This document shows, one piece after another, positions 6,138-14,597 of a stretch of 60,429 nt of DNA; positions within the stretch are counted from its first letter, which is position 1, and each line of letters starts with the position of its first letter. Origin of the DNA: a virus. The stretch is taken from the IMG/VR virus record IMGVR_UViG_3300045996_001806, positions 1 to 60,429 of that record. One strand, given 5' to 3'. Under the pieces are notes generated by a model, which saw nothing but the letters and a program-made list of their open reading frames with translations, was not told where the DNA came from and ran no database searches. The position numbers were made by a program, and so were the translations under genes.

Positions 6138-7765
6138 TGCTCATCGACGCGCATGACGACGCCATCGAGGCGGACCTCGAGCGGCGCGAGCAGGGCCTGT
6201 CGCTGATCGACGAGGGCGCCGAGCTCTCGAAGAGCCTCTTTCCCTTCGTCCGCGCCTCCTGGCACGTGCTTCGCCCAGACGACGCCTTCGTCAACAACTG
6301 GCACCTGGGCGCGATGTCTGAGGTGCTCGAGGCCATCACTGACGGCGAGCTCGATCGGGTGTTCATCTGGGTGCCTCCCGGCTCGATGAAGACGATCGAG
6401 GTCGACGTCTGCTGGCCTGCCTGGGAGTGGACGAAGCGACCGAGCCTGCGCTACCTGACCTGCTCCTACGACCAGGAGATCCAGATCGAGCAGGGCATGA
6501 TCCCGTCGCGCGATCTCATCCTCTCGGACTGGTACCAGCAGCGCTGGCCGCACGTGGTCCTGAAAGAGACCCGCCGTGCCGCGTACACGAACACCCGCGG
6601 AGGCGCGCGCTGGGCCGCGGCGCCGAACGCGAAGAAGGTCACGGGCCGACACGTGCACCGGATCATCCTCGACGACCCCAACGATGCGAACTCCGCCGAG
6701 GGCGACTCCGACGCCGAGATGCAGCGGATCAACGACTGGCACGACTCGACGCTCGGCACCCGTCTACTCAAGGGCGGCGCGAAGGTCGTCATCCAGCAGC
6801 GCCTACACGAGAACGATCTCTCCGGCCACCTGCTCGAAAAGGACGAGGGCCGCTGGTACAAGCTCTGCCTCCCCGAGCGCTACGACCCCAAGCACCAGTT
6901 CGTGTGGCCCGAGGATCCCCGCACCGAGGAGGGCGAGCTTCTGTGGCCGACGCTCTTCGACTCTCAGCGCCACGAAGAGCGCGTCTCGATCATGGGTGCG
7001 CGTCGCGCGTCGGGGCAGCTTCAGCAGGAGCCCTCTCCGCGTGTCGGCGAGATCCTCAAGCGCACGGGCTGGCGCTACTACCTGCCCGAGCACCTCGAGC
7101 TGATCGAAGAGGGCGCCTTCGACGATCTGCCCGCCGAATCGCCCTTCCGCCGCCTGCGCATGATCCTGATCTCCTGGGACACCTCGCTGAAGGAGCTCAA
7201 CTCTTCCGACGACGCGGCCGGCGGGATCTGGGGAATCCTCGAAGGCGATCGCTTCCTGCTCAAGACCCGGGTCGACAAGATGAACAAGTCGTCCACGAAG
7301 ACCGCGATGCTCGAGCAGCGCGAGTGGGCGCTCGCTCGCTTCCCGCACGCAGCGCACCGCCTGCTCATCGAGAAGAAGTCGAACGGGGTCGAGATCATCG
7401 CCGACTTCCGGCGCACTGTCCCTGGTCTAGCGGTATACAACCCCGGCGACCTGGACAAGATCGCGCGCGCCAAGAACGCCGAGGGCGACTTCGATTCGGG
7501 CAACGTCTGGATCTGCGGCGCGCCCAACGGAGACGGCACCGACTACGACCCCGCGCGCACTCCAGCCTGGGCTCAGAAGGTGATCGAGCAGTGCGCGAAG
7601 TTCCCCAAGGGCCGTGAGGACGATCTCGTCGACATGACGACGCAGGCGATCAACTGGGTGCGCTTCAAGGGCCAGCGCAGGGCCACCATGCACTCGCCCG
7701 AGGAGGTCCTGCTGCCGGCGCTGGCGGGTATCCCCTCCGGAGCCGGTTCTATAGTGCGCGCGTGA
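6137..7765 (+). CDS. terL: terminase large subunit
   Basis: A 542-residue packaging motor. It has Walker A VPPGSMKT at 79-86, Walker B IILDD at 176-180, and a coupling segment VVIQQRLHENDLSGHLL near 217-233. The C-terminal RNase H-like nuclease starts with ISWDTS (Asp348), continues with IEKKSNG (Glu412) and ends with an Asp-rich segment near 508. These are the ATPase that pumps DNA into the prohead and the nuclease that cuts the concatemer. GTG start in a TAGTG junction. The family resembles the psiM2 ORF9-type terminases. Confidence 0.95.
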   Translation: MLIDAHDDAIEADLERREQGLSLIDEGAELSKSLFPFVRASWHVLRPDDAFVNNWHLGAMSEVLEAITDGELDRVFIWVPPGSMKTIEVDVCWPAWEWTKRPSLRYLTCSYDQEIQIEQGMIPSRDLILSDWYQQRWPHVVLKETRRAAYTNTRGGARWAAAPNAKKVTGRHVHRIILDDPNDANSAEGDSDAEMQRINDWHDSTLGTRLLKGGAKVVIQQRLHENDLSGHLLEKDEGRWYKLCLPERYDPKHQFVWPEDPRTEEGELLWPTLFDSQRHEERVSIMGARRASGQLQQEPSPRVGEILKRTGWRYYLPEHLELIEEGAFDDLPAESPFRRLRMILISWDTSLKELNSSDDAAGGIWGILEGDRFLLKTRVDKMNKSSTKTAMLEQREWALARFPHAAHRLLIEKKSNGVEIIADFRRTVPGLAVYNPGDLDKIARAKNAEGDFDSGNVWICGAPNGDGTDYDPARTPAWAQKVIEQCAKFPKGREDDLVDMTTQAINWVRFKGQRRATMHSPEEVLLPALAGIPSGAGSIVRA

Positions 7766-8094
7766 GTGTGGCCAACGCGGGAGTTGTCTTCATCTGCGAT
7801 GACGGTGAGGATGGCTGCGGCGCCAGCTTCGTAGCAAAGCGGCGCTACGCGGACTACATCCGCCGGGGTGTCCATAGACAGCTCTGCCGCCGCTGCGCTC
7901 GAGATGCCCTTCGCACCAAGCCGAAAGAGCCGCCGACAGAGGCCGACCTGATCTTCTGGCTCGAGCGCTTCGACGACGAGGACATCGCGCTCTTCGTCAT
8001 CGCGTTCTTCTCCGACGCCGAGTTCGACCCAGAGCCGATCGCGCTTCGCCGCGCCGAGCTCATGGGCGCGAACGTTCTCGCCGCGACAGGATGA
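7762..8094 (+). CDS. zinc-ribbon protein with acidic tail
   Basis: A 110-residue protein. Residues 12-46 hold four Cys (FICDDGEDGCG and LCRRCARD) forming a probable zinc ribbon; the C-terminal part is helical and acidic (WLERFDDEDIALFVIAFF). GTG start overlaps the terminase stop. It precedes the sugar-modification genes. Role unknown. Confidence 0.65.
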   Translation: MSVANAGVVFICDDGEDGCGASFVAKRRYADYIRRGVHRQLCRRCARDALRTKPKEPPTEADLIFWLERFDDEDIALFVIAFFSDAEFDPEPIALRRAELMGANVLAATG

Positions 8095-8786
8095 TCGCCG
8101 TCGTCATCCCGGTGCTCGGGCGCCCCGAGGCTGTTCTTCGTGTCGCCGATTCGCTCGAGCACATGACCCACGGCGCCTATCGCCTGTTCTTCCTGTGCTC
8201 GCCTGGCGACGATGCCGCGATCGAGGCTGTGGAGCGAACCGGCGCGGACTACCGCGTCGTCATGTGGCATCCGGACAAGGCCGACTTCGCGATGAAGACG
8301 AACCTCGGCTTCCGTCTCACCAACGAACCCTACGTCTTCCTTGGAGCGACGGACCTACGCTTCCACGTGAGTTGGGATCTGCACGTGCTCCTGGTCGCGC
8401 AGGAGACCGGCGCCGGCGTTATCGGCACCGACGACATGGGCAACCCGCTCGTTCGCCGTGGCAAGCATGCCACCCACGCGCTCGTTCGCCGCACGTACAT
8501 CGAAGAGTGCGGGGGCACCTTCGACGAGGAGCCGGGAGTCGTGTACGCCGAGTGCTACGACCACCAGTGCGTCGACAACGAGCTCGTCTTCGTCGCGCAG
8601 GAGCGCGGCCAGTGGGCGTTCGCGGCCAACTCGAAGGTCGAGCACCTGCACCCGCTCTGGCGCAAGGGCACGATGGATCCGGTCTACCAGAAGGCACTCG
8701 CTCGAGGTCAGGCCGACATCCGGATCTTCGCGTCGCGGCGAGCCGACTGGACAGCGAGGCGAGGGCGTACTAAAGTCGGCGCCTGA
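8091..8786 (+). CDS. GT-A fold glycosyltransferase, actinophage type
   Basis: A 231-residue protein opening with the Rossmann-like strand IAVVIPVLGRPE. It contains FLGATDLRFHVSWD (the sugar-nucleotide and metal site region), then GKHATHALVRRTYIEECGG and SKVEHLHPLWRKG, a combination I know from glycosyltransferases encoded beside head genes in actinophages. It should transfer a sugar from a nucleotide donor to a phage or host acceptor. First of five glycosyltransferase-like genes before the portal gene. ATG in an ATGA overlap. Confidence 0.8.
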   Translation: MIAVVIPVLGRPEAVLRVADSLEHMTHGAYRLFFLCSPGDDAAIEAVERTGADYRVVMWHPDKADFAMKTNLGFRLTNEPYVFLGATDLRFHVSWDLHVLLVAQETGAGVIGTDDMGNPLVRRGKHATHALVRRTYIEECGGTFDEEPGVVYAECYDHQCVDNELVFVAQERGQWAFAANSKVEHLHPLWRKGTMDPVYQKALARGQADIRIFASRRADWTARRGRTKVGA

Positions 8787-8873
8787 CGATGGCGCGACCT
8801 TCTCACGACGATGCCTTTCGGCCCGGCCGCTGACCTGCGCCATCGTCGTCGTATGTTGGCGGCCGGACCGAAG
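8785..8873 (+). promoter_or_regulatory. interleaved inverted repeats in a structured leader
   Basis: GACGATGGCGC (8785-8795) can pair with GCGCCATCGTC (8837-8847). ACGACGATG (8805-8813) can pair with the overlapping CATCGTCGT (8841-8849). A third stem of about 15 pairs joins 8815-8830 with 8859-8874. The stems are mutually exclusive or pseudoknotted, which looks like a switching 5' leader for the gene at 8889. A weak promoter (CTGACC, 16 bases, TATGTT at 8852-8857) lies inside. Confidence 0.5.
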
Positions 8874-8888
8874 GGCGAGAGGTAGACC

Positions 8889-9134
8889 ATGAAGCGGATT
8901 CACCACCAGGAGACGCCCTTCGGCCCGATCATGGTGGAGACGGTCGCGTGCGATCGCTGCGAGGCCGAGAAGGTGGCCGACGGTGCTCTCATGGGCTGGA
9001 TCCAGCTCGAGCCGATGGGCCTGCTGCGAACCCAGGCGATGCCGAGCGTTCTGCATTTCTGCTCCGACACCTGTGCTAGGGACTGGCTCAGCGAGGTGGG
9101 CTTGCGCCGCTTCGGACCCGGGCAGGTGCAGTGA
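8889..9134 (+). CDS. zinc-binding small protein
   Basis: An 81-residue protein with C-x-x-C at residues 21-24 (CDRCEAEK) and C-x-x-x-C near 58-62 (CSDTCARDWL), likely a treble-clef or zinc-ribbon module. A ribosome site (GAGAGG) lies before ATG 8889, behind the structured leader. It overlaps the deacetylase gene by four bases, so it may be a regulator or partner of the sugar genes. Confidence 0.7.
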   Translation: MKRIHHQETPFGPIMVETVACDRCEAEKVADGALMGWIQLEPMGLLRTQAMPSVLHFCSDTCARDWLSEVGLRRFGPGQVQ

Positions 9135-9694
9135 ACGGCTCTCTTCTCCTCGCTCCCCACAACGACGACGAGACGCTCTTCGCCTCCTACCTATGCCTCA
9201 TGCACAAGCCGCACGTCGTGGTCTGCCTGCGCTCGATGCGGATGGCCGACCCGAACTATCCCGGCGGGATGCCGATCGCCTACGAGATCCGCGAGCGCGA
9301 GACCCAGTGCGCGATGGAGGTGCTCGGCTGCACCTGGGAGCAGTGGATGATCTACGACAACTACCCGCTGAGCTGGGAGCGCGCGCTCGAGGAGCACATG
9401 CAGAACATCCGCCCCGTTCCCGAGCATGTCTTCGCGCCGGCGCCCGAGCTCGGCGGCCACGAGCAGCACAACACGGTCGGCGAGATGGCGCGGCGGATCT
9501 TCGGCGCGGGAAACGTCACCCACTACCTGACGTACACGGCCAAGGGTCGATCGACGAACGACACCCCGATCGAGTGTCCGGTCGGCTGGCTCGACATCAA
9601 GCGAACGGCGATGGCGTGCTACGCCTCGCAGGCAGCTCATCCGGCGACGCGCACGTGGTTCGAGCAGGACGATCTTCGCGAGTTCGCACTGTGA
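9131..9694 (+). CDS. PIG-L/LmbE-family N-acetylglucosamine deacetylase
   Basis: A 187-residue protein with the family's zinc motif PHNDDE (His10, Asp13) and the second metal/catalytic segment GGHEQHN (His110, His113). The family removes acetyl groups from GlcNAc-containing substrates (GlcNAc-PI, GlcNAc-Ins, bacillithiol precursors). In this cassette it would make a free amino sugar. GTG start in a GTGA overlap; it is coupled to the methyltransferase that follows. Confidence 0.85.
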   Translation: MNGSLLLAPHNDDETLFASYLCLMHKPHVVVCLRSMRMADPNYPGGMPIAYEIRERETQCAMEVLGCTWEQWMIYDNYPLSWERALEEHMQNIRPVPEHVFAPAPELGGHEQHNTVGEMARRIFGAGNVTHYLTYTAKGRSTNDTPIECPVGWLDIKRTAMACYASQAAHPATRTWFEQDDLREFAL

Positions 9695-10257
9695 GTGTTC
9701 TCGGCCCAGACGGAACGCGCTGGCCGCCCGGGACCCTGCGTGCGCTCGAGCACGAGTCGATCCGCGGCTTCGTCTACCAGGCTGCTTGCGATGAGTACCT
9801 CTCTGGCCGAGTGCTCGACTGGGGCTGCGGCAAGAAGCCCTATCGCGAGATGATCGAGAAGGCAGGCGGCCACTACGAAGGCTACGACCTGGCCGAGTTT
9901 CCGGCCAACGTGTCGGGCGAGGACGTCGGCAGCGAGCTCTTCTGGGACGCGAACGCCTGGGACGCGATCCTCTGCACGCAGGTTGTCCAGTACGTGCCGT
10001 TCCCGGAGTTGATCGAGTTGCTCGCTGACTTCCGCGACCGTCTCTTCGACGATGGTCATCTCGTGATGACCTACCCGACGAACTGGCCCGAGGTCGAAGG
10101 CGCGGATCTCCATCGCTTCACGAAGGCGGGCATGGAGCGGATGCTCACTGAAGCCAGGTTCGAGATCCTCGAGCACGAGTGCCGCGGCATCGGTGCCGTC
10201 TCACTCTCCGGCGACGAGTTCGCCGTCGGCTACGGGGTGATCGCGCGCCGTGGCTAA
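9691..10257 (+). CDS. class I SAM-dependent methyltransferase
   Basis: A 188-residue protein with the SAM-binding loop VLDWGCGKKP at 41-50, an acidic strand end (YEGYDL) and the post-motif WDAILCTQVVQYVP. The C-terminal part (FTKAGMERMLTEARF) is like Methyltransf_11-type small-molecule enzymes. No DNA-methylation motif. Position among sugar genes suggests methylation of a sugar or its carrier. GTG start. Confidence 0.8.
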   Translation: MSVLGPDGTRWPPGTLRALEHESIRGFVYQAACDEYLSGRVLDWGCGKKPYREMIEKAGGHYEGYDLAEFPANVSGEDVGSELFWDANAWDAILCTQVVQYVPFPELIELLADFRDRLFDDGHLVMTYPTNWPEVEGADLHRFTKAGMERMLTEARFEILEHECRGIGAVSLSGDEFAVGYGVIARRG

Positions 10258-10465
10258 GCCGCGAAACGAGATCACGAACGTCCCGCCACAGTGCCCGCGC
10301 TGTGGGAACAAGAGCTTCAAGCCCGGGACGCTTTACCGCTCGTTCAAGACGTTCCGCTCCGAGAAGCTCATCCTCGAGTGCACCGAGTGCGAGCTCAAGT
10401 TCGACGGCTCTGGCTGGTGGGACGAGGCGGGCGCGGAGTGGACGATGGCGGAGTCAGGCACGTGA
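10250..10465 (+). CDS. zinc-ribbon protein
   Basis: A 71-residue protein with CPRCG at about 15-19 and CTECE at about 44-48, the two knuckles of a zinc ribbon, and a Trp-rich end (GSGWWDEAGAEW). GTG start overlapping the methyltransferase by eight bases. It lies inside the sugar cassette; its role is unknown. Confidence 0.65.
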   Translation: MAKPRNEITNVPPQCPRCGNKSFKPGTLYRSFKTFRSEKLILECTECELKFDGSGWWDEAGAEWTMAESGT

Positions 10466-11169
10466 AGAACGCCGTCATCGTCGTTCCCTACCGCGGCTCG
10501 AGCGCCTGGCGCGAGGCTGGCGAGACGCGCCGGCGCAACTGGGAGTACGCGCGCGCCTGGTGGTCGGAGCTCGGGCTGCCGATCTTCATCGGCGACTCGC
10601 CGGCGAACGCGCGCTTCGACGTCACGAAGGCGCGCAACGCCGCGCTCGCCTTGGCGACTCAGATGAACCCTGACTGGGACGTCGCGCTGATGACGGACGC
10701 CGATGCCGTGCTCGGTTCGCTGAACCAGGCCAAGGCCGCGCTCGGTGTCGCGTTCGCGACGCGCGGCTACGTCGCTGCGCACAGCGAGCTTCGCTACCTG
10801 AGTCCTCGGGGCGCTGCGTATGCCGAGCGCGGCTATGCGATCACGGAGGCCGCCGTCGAGATGACGATCGCCGAGACCTGGGAGACGGTTTTTGCCTTTC
10901 CGCGGGATCTGTGGGAGGAGATCGGCGGCTTTGACCCGCGCTTCAGCGGCTTCGGGCATCAGGTCGAGGCGTTCTTCCACGCTGCAACGACGCTGCGCGG
11001 CAACGACCGCATCACGGGTCCCTGCTACCACTTCTGGCATCCCTACAGCGCGGACTCGCCGCACCCTGCGCTCAAGGCGAACCGCGCGCTCGTCGAGCGC
11101 TATTGGGAAGCCGCCGACAACGAGGCCGCGATGCGCGAGCTGGTCTCCGAGTACGTGGTGGCCGTATGA
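10462..11169 (+). CDS. glycosyltransferase (GT-A fold)
   Basis: A 235-residue protein. It opens with AVIVVPYRGS, has MTDADAVL (the DxD-type donor and metal motif) near 73-80, and the acceptor-side segment FAFPRDLWEEIGGFDPRFSGFG, typical of GT2/GT7-like polypeptide or glycan transferases. GTG start in a GTGA overlap. Second glycosyltransferase of the cassette. Confidence 0.8.
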   Translation: MKNAVIVVPYRGSSAWREAGETRRRNWEYARAWWSELGLPIFIGDSPANARFDVTKARNAALALATQMNPDWDVALMTDADAVLGSLNQAKAALGVAFATRGYVAAHSELRYLSPRGAAYAERGYAITEAAVEMTIAETWETVFAFPRDLWEEIGGFDPRFSGFGHQVEAFFHAATTLRGNDRITGPCYHFWHPYSADSPHPALKANRALVERYWEAADNEAAMRELVSEYVVAV

Positions 11170-11411
11170 AGCGCCTCCTTCGCAGCGCATGGCTTCGATC
11201 GCGGCCGCTTCTGTATGGGCCGCCAAACTGGCTCGTGGACAAGTTCGACTCCGAGGATCGGCGCATGTTCGGCTTCTGGACGATCATCCTGGCCGCAGTT
11301 GGAGCCGTGTTCTTCGGGCGTGAAGTGCTGTATGTGACCATCCTCAGCATCATCGCGTTGATCCCCAACTACGCGAGCGAGACGCCTGTGGAGACCGAGG
11401 ACGAGGAATGA
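11166..11411 (+). CDS. membrane protein
   Basis: An 81-residue protein with two probable transmembrane helices at about 37-50 and 55-67 (WTIILAAVGAVFF, VLYVTILSIIALIP), a basic N-terminus and a very acidic tail (ETPVETEDEE). In the middle of the sugar cassette it may anchor the enzymes to the membrane, where lipid-linked sugars are made; this is inference. Confidence 0.6.
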   Translation: MKRLLRSAWLRSRPLLYGPPNWLVDKFDSEDRRMFGFWTIILAAVGAVFFGREVLYVTILSIIALIPNYASETPVETEDEE

Positions 11412-11686
11412 CACTCTCGCTCGAGCAGGAGCTCGAAGGGCTGATCGAGAGCACGGACTACCAAGTGGTCGTGGCGCACGTGAGCGACAACTATCTGCGC
11501 CTGCGGATTTTGTACCTACCTCATCTCGTCGTGCGCGGCGAAGGTGCGTTCTCCTACGTCGCCACCGGACTCATCGGCGACAAGTCGTTCATGGGCCGCC
11601 GACGGTGGAAGAAGGCGCGCAAGTGGGTCAAGGAGCAGATCGCCGAGCATCGAGAACTGCTGGCGATGGGAGTCAAGGTCTGGTGA
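11408..11686 (+). CDS. hypothetical protein
   Basis: A 92-residue protein in an ATGA overlap. Beta-rich N-terminal half (YQVVVAHVSDNYLRLRILYL), then a basic helix (RRRWKKARKWVKEQIAEH). No family is recognised. Strict coupling with the FkbM gene behind it suggests it is expressed with the sugar enzymes. Confidence 0.6.
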   Translation: MTLSLEQELEGLIESTDYQVVVAHVSDNYLRLRILYLPHLVVRGEGAFSYVATGLIGDKSFMGRRRWKKARKWVKEQIAEHRELLAMGVKVW

Positions 11687-12234
11687 CGGTGGTCATCGAC
11701 ATCGGCTGCGCGCGCTACGGCGGCGACTACTCGATCGAGAGACTCCTGGAGGAGTTCAAGCCGGTGACGATGCTGTACGGCTTCGACCCCAACGGAGAGA
11801 TCGTCGCGTCGGCCCCAGAAGGCGCATCGCGTATCAGCCCTACCCGGTGGCAGATGCCCGATGGGGCCGGCGTGGCGCTCGAGCAGAAGGCGGCCTGGAC
11901 CTACGACGGCGAGATCGGCTACCTGTCGGACGGTCTGAACTCGTGCCTGACCGAGCGCAACGACGTCACGCAGGTGGAGTGCTTCGACCTCGCGCGCTTC
12001 ATCGTCGAGCGCTCGCAGCGTGCCGATCAGGCGGGCGGTCTCGACATCGTGCTCAAGATGGACGCTGAGGGATCTGAGTACGACCTGCTCGACCACCTGA
12101 TCGCGGCGGGCGGCGACGCGCTGCTCAAGCTCGCCTGGGTCGAGTGGCACCCGAAGCGGATCGTGAACGCCGCGCAGCGGCGGAAGAACATCGAGGATCG
12201 GATCGCGTGCGAACTCGCGGAGTGGCGCTGGTGA
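11683..12234 (+). CDS. FkbM-type methyltransferase
   Basis: A 183-residue protein. VIDIGCARYGG is the SAM loop, YGFDPN the following acidic strand end, and KMDAEGSEYDLLDHLI (about 126-140) with AWVEWHP is the signature of FkbM-family O-methyltransferases that act on sugars or polyketides. It would methylate a hydroxyl on the glycan made by the neighbouring transferases. GTG start. Confidence 0.85.
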   Translation: MTVVIDIGCARYGGDYSIERLLEEFKPVTMLYGFDPNGEIVASAPEGASRISPTRWQMPDGAGVALEQKAAWTYDGEIGYLSDGLNSCLTERNDVTQVECFDLARFIVERSQRADQAGGLDIVLKMDAEGSEYDLLDHLIAAGGDALLKLAWVEWHPKRIVNAAQRRKNIEDRIACELAEWRW

Positions 12235-12824
12235 GAGTCTCTGCGGTCATCGTCACCCGCGGCGACGTCAACCTCGACCGGATCATCGAGGGGCCGTGGC
12301 CGGAGCCGTTCACCGAGATCGTCGTCTGGGACAACTCCGTCGAGACGGACATGAAGGTCTACGGGCGCTACGCCGCAATCAAGAAGGCGAGCCATCCGGT
12401 GATCTACGTCCAGGACGACGACTGCATCCTCCCGCTCCAGTCGCTGCAGACGCTCGTCGATGCCTACGAGCCGGGGCGCCTGGTCGCGAACATGCCTCGC
12501 TCGCGCTGGGAGGGCTACCCGGATTCGTCGCTCCTCGGCTGGGGTGCCATCTTCGACGCGCACCTTCCGCGCGAGTCCTTCGGGAAGCTCCCGCATCTCT
12601 TCGTCAGGGAGGACGATCGCGAGTGGTTCCACCTCACCTGTGACGTCGCCTTCTCGGCGCTGAGTCGGCGAACGGTCATCGACGTGCCGTTCGTGCACCT
12701 GCCCTGGGCTGAAGGGCCTGACCGCATGTTCACGGGCCGCCCGACACACTCCGAAGAGCGCGAGCGGATGCTCGAGCTGTGCCGGTCCGTCCGCGGCGAA
12801 GACGATGACAGGAGGGACTGGTGA
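12231..12824 (+). CDS. glycosyltransferase (GT2-like)
   Basis: A 197-residue protein starting VRVSAVIVTRGD, with IVVWDNS and the metal-binding YVQDDDCILP near 62-71, the DxD site of GT-A enzymes. Later FHLTCDVAFSALSRRTV resembles the acceptor loop. Third glycosyltransferase of the cassette; GTG in a GTGA overlap. Confidence 0.8.
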   Translation: MRVSAVIVTRGDVNLDRIIEGPWPEPFTEIVVWDNSVETDMKVYGRYAAIKKASHPVIYVQDDDCILPLQSLQTLVDAYEPGRLVANMPRSRWEGYPDSSLLGWGAIFDAHLPRESFGKLPHLFVREDDREWFHLTCDVAFSALSRRTVIDVPFVHLPWAEGPDRMFTGRPTHSEERERMLELCRSVRGEDDDRRDW

Positions 12825-13618
12825 TTCCCGAAGCAGCGACGATCGACATCCTCTACGTCGCGTTCAACCGGCTCGAGATGACGCGCGAGAGCTTCGGCGC
12901 GCTCCTGCGGAACACGCACTGGGATCACGTCGACACGCTGTACGTGGTCGACGACGCCTCGACGGACGGCACGAGCGAGTGGCTCTACGACCAGCAGATG
13001 CTGTGGAAGAGCGACAACGGCCCGCAAGCGGACTACGGGACGGACTTCATTCTCTCCGACCGCAAGCTCGGCGGACCGGTCGCTGCGATGAACTGGTACC
13101 TCGACGCGACGCGCGACCAGGAGCACCCGGACACCTTCGCGAAGATCGACAACGACTTCGTGGTCTGCCCGGGCTGGATGGATATCGCGCTGCGGCTGCA
13201 TTACCTGGGATCGAACATCGACATCATCGGCTTCGAGCCCATGAGCGGGCGACCGCAGATGGTTCGCAAGGACAACCACGCCGAGTGGCGCTTGAACGAG
13301 GCCAATCACATCGGCGGAAAGGGCCTCATCCGCAAGCGCGCCTTCGAGCGCTCGGGCTGCCGCCCGCACCCGCACGGCAAGCACGGTTACCAGGGCTTCA
13401 CCCAATGGCAGCGCAAGCACCCCGACGTCATCAAGGCCTGGATCAGCCCCGATCTGTGCTGCTTCGGCCTCGACCAGCTCCCCTTCGAGCCGTGGAACTC
13501 GCTGACGACGAGCTACGTGCAGAAGCGCTGGCAGCGCCGTTGGGGTCCATACGACTCGCTCGACACGACGTACTGGCAGTGGTGGCTCGATGAGGATGAA
13601 TCGCGGATGGCCGCGTGA
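12821..13618 (+). CDS. glycosyltransferase family 2
   Basis: A 265-residue protein with the GT2 hallmarks: DILYVAFNRLEMTRES, LYVVDDASTDGTSEWL (donor site) and FAKIDNDFVVCPGW (the metal DxD region). The C-terminal half carries a His-rich and Trp-rich acceptor part (HPHGKHGYQGF, WQWWLDED). Fourth glycosyltransferase of the cassette. Strict GTGA coupling on both sides. Confidence 0.85.
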   Translation: MIPEAATIDILYVAFNRLEMTRESFGALLRNTHWDHVDTLYVVDDASTDGTSEWLYDQQMLWKSDNGPQADYGTDFILSDRKLGGPVAAMNWYLDATRDQEHPDTFAKIDNDFVVCPGWMDIALRLHYLGSNIDIIGFEPMSGRPQMVRKDNHAEWRLNEANHIGGKGLIRKRAFERSGCRPHPHGKHGYQGFTQWQRKHPDVIKAWISPDLCCFGLDQLPFEPWNSLTTSYVQKRWQRRWGPYDSLDTTYWQWWLDEDESRMAA

Positions 13619-14397
13619 AGCTCGTCGCCTCCCTCGTCGTCCGCAATGAGCTTTCGCGTTACCTCGAGCCCTGCGTCGCCAGCCTGCTCGAATTCTGTGA
13701 CGAGATTCGCGTGCTCGACGACTGCTCGGACGATGGCACCCTGGGTTGGCTGGGAAAGAAGTGGGTGAGTGAGCGGGTCTTCGTGGCGACGACGCAAGAG
13801 CGCTCGTTCTATGTTCACGAGGGCCGGATCCGTCAACAACTGCTCGAGTGGACGCTCAAAGCGGAGCCGACACACATACTCGCGATCGACGCCGACGAGT
13901 TCGTCGCTGACGGTCGGATGCTCCGCAAGGGCCTCACGAACCAGCCGCAGCAGGAGGTCTGGACACTCGGGATGCAGGAGATCTGGAAGGCCGACGAGAA
14001 CGCGCTGTGGATCCGCTCGGACGGCGGTTGGCGCGCGCACGAGACGACGGCGCTCTACCGCGTGCCGCCCGAACTCCCGCACAGCTTCGCGATCGTCGAC
14101 CGCGCGCTCGCCTGCGGCCGCGAACCCCAGTATGTGCGGCGCCAGTACCGGCAGGCTCTTCGGACCGGGACCGAAATCCTCCACTTCGGCTGGACGAACG
14201 TGTCCGAGCGGCGAGTGCGCTACGACCGCTACGTCGTCGCCGACGGTGGTCGCTTCCACGCATCAGCCCACCTGCAGAGCATCCTCTTCGAGGATCGCCG
14301 GGTGCGGCTACGCAAGCGCGAGTGGCCCGCTGAGCTCGCCGCCTACAAGGACGTACTCCTCGAGAAAGTGAGGCACGAACGATGGCAACCCGCGTAG
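13615..14397 (+). CDS. glycosyltransferase family 2
   Basis: A 260-residue protein with LVASLVVRNELSRYL, IRVLDDCSDDGTLGWL and ILAIDADEFVADG, the ordered motifs of GT2 enzymes of the SunS/WaaE-like glycan type. The middle has RAHETTALYRVPPE and ILHFGWTNVSERRVR. Fifth glycosyltransferase of the cassette. It overlaps the next gene by 16 bases. Confidence 0.85.
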   Translation: MKLVASLVVRNELSRYLEPCVASLLEFCDEIRVLDDCSDDGTLGWLGKKWVSERVFVATTQERSFYVHEGRIRQQLLEWTLKAEPTHILAIDADEFVADGRMLRKGLTNQPQQEVWTLGMQEIWKADENALWIRSDGGWRAHETTALYRVPPELPHSFAIVDRALACGREPQYVRRQYRQALRTGTEILHFGWTNVSERRVRYDRYVVADGGRFHASAHLQSILFEDRRVRLRKREWPAELAAYKDVLLEKVRHERWQPA

Positions 14398-14597
14398 TGC
14401 TCCTCGGCTGGAATGTCCATGTCGAGAAGGTCAAGCAGACGGTCAAGGGCGACAACGGCTTGCCGAAGGAGGAGGACGCCTACAAGCTCGTGTTCTCCGA
14501 GGTCGACACCGACAACACGATCGTCTTCATGCACGCCAAGCACGTCGCCGACTACCTCGTGCGCGAATACACCGGAGTGATCCTCCCGGGTCTGTGA
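14382..14597 (+). CDS. hypothetical protein
   Basis: A 71-residue protein with an extended, beta-rich pattern (VVLLGWNVHVEKVKQTV, NTIVFMHAKHVADYL). No family is recognised. The stop overlaps the DUF1360 gene, so it belongs to the same operon. Confidence 0.6.
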   Translation: MATRVVLLGWNVHVEKVKQTVKGDNGLPKEEDAYKLVFSEVDTDNTIVFMHAKHVADYLVREYTGVILPGL

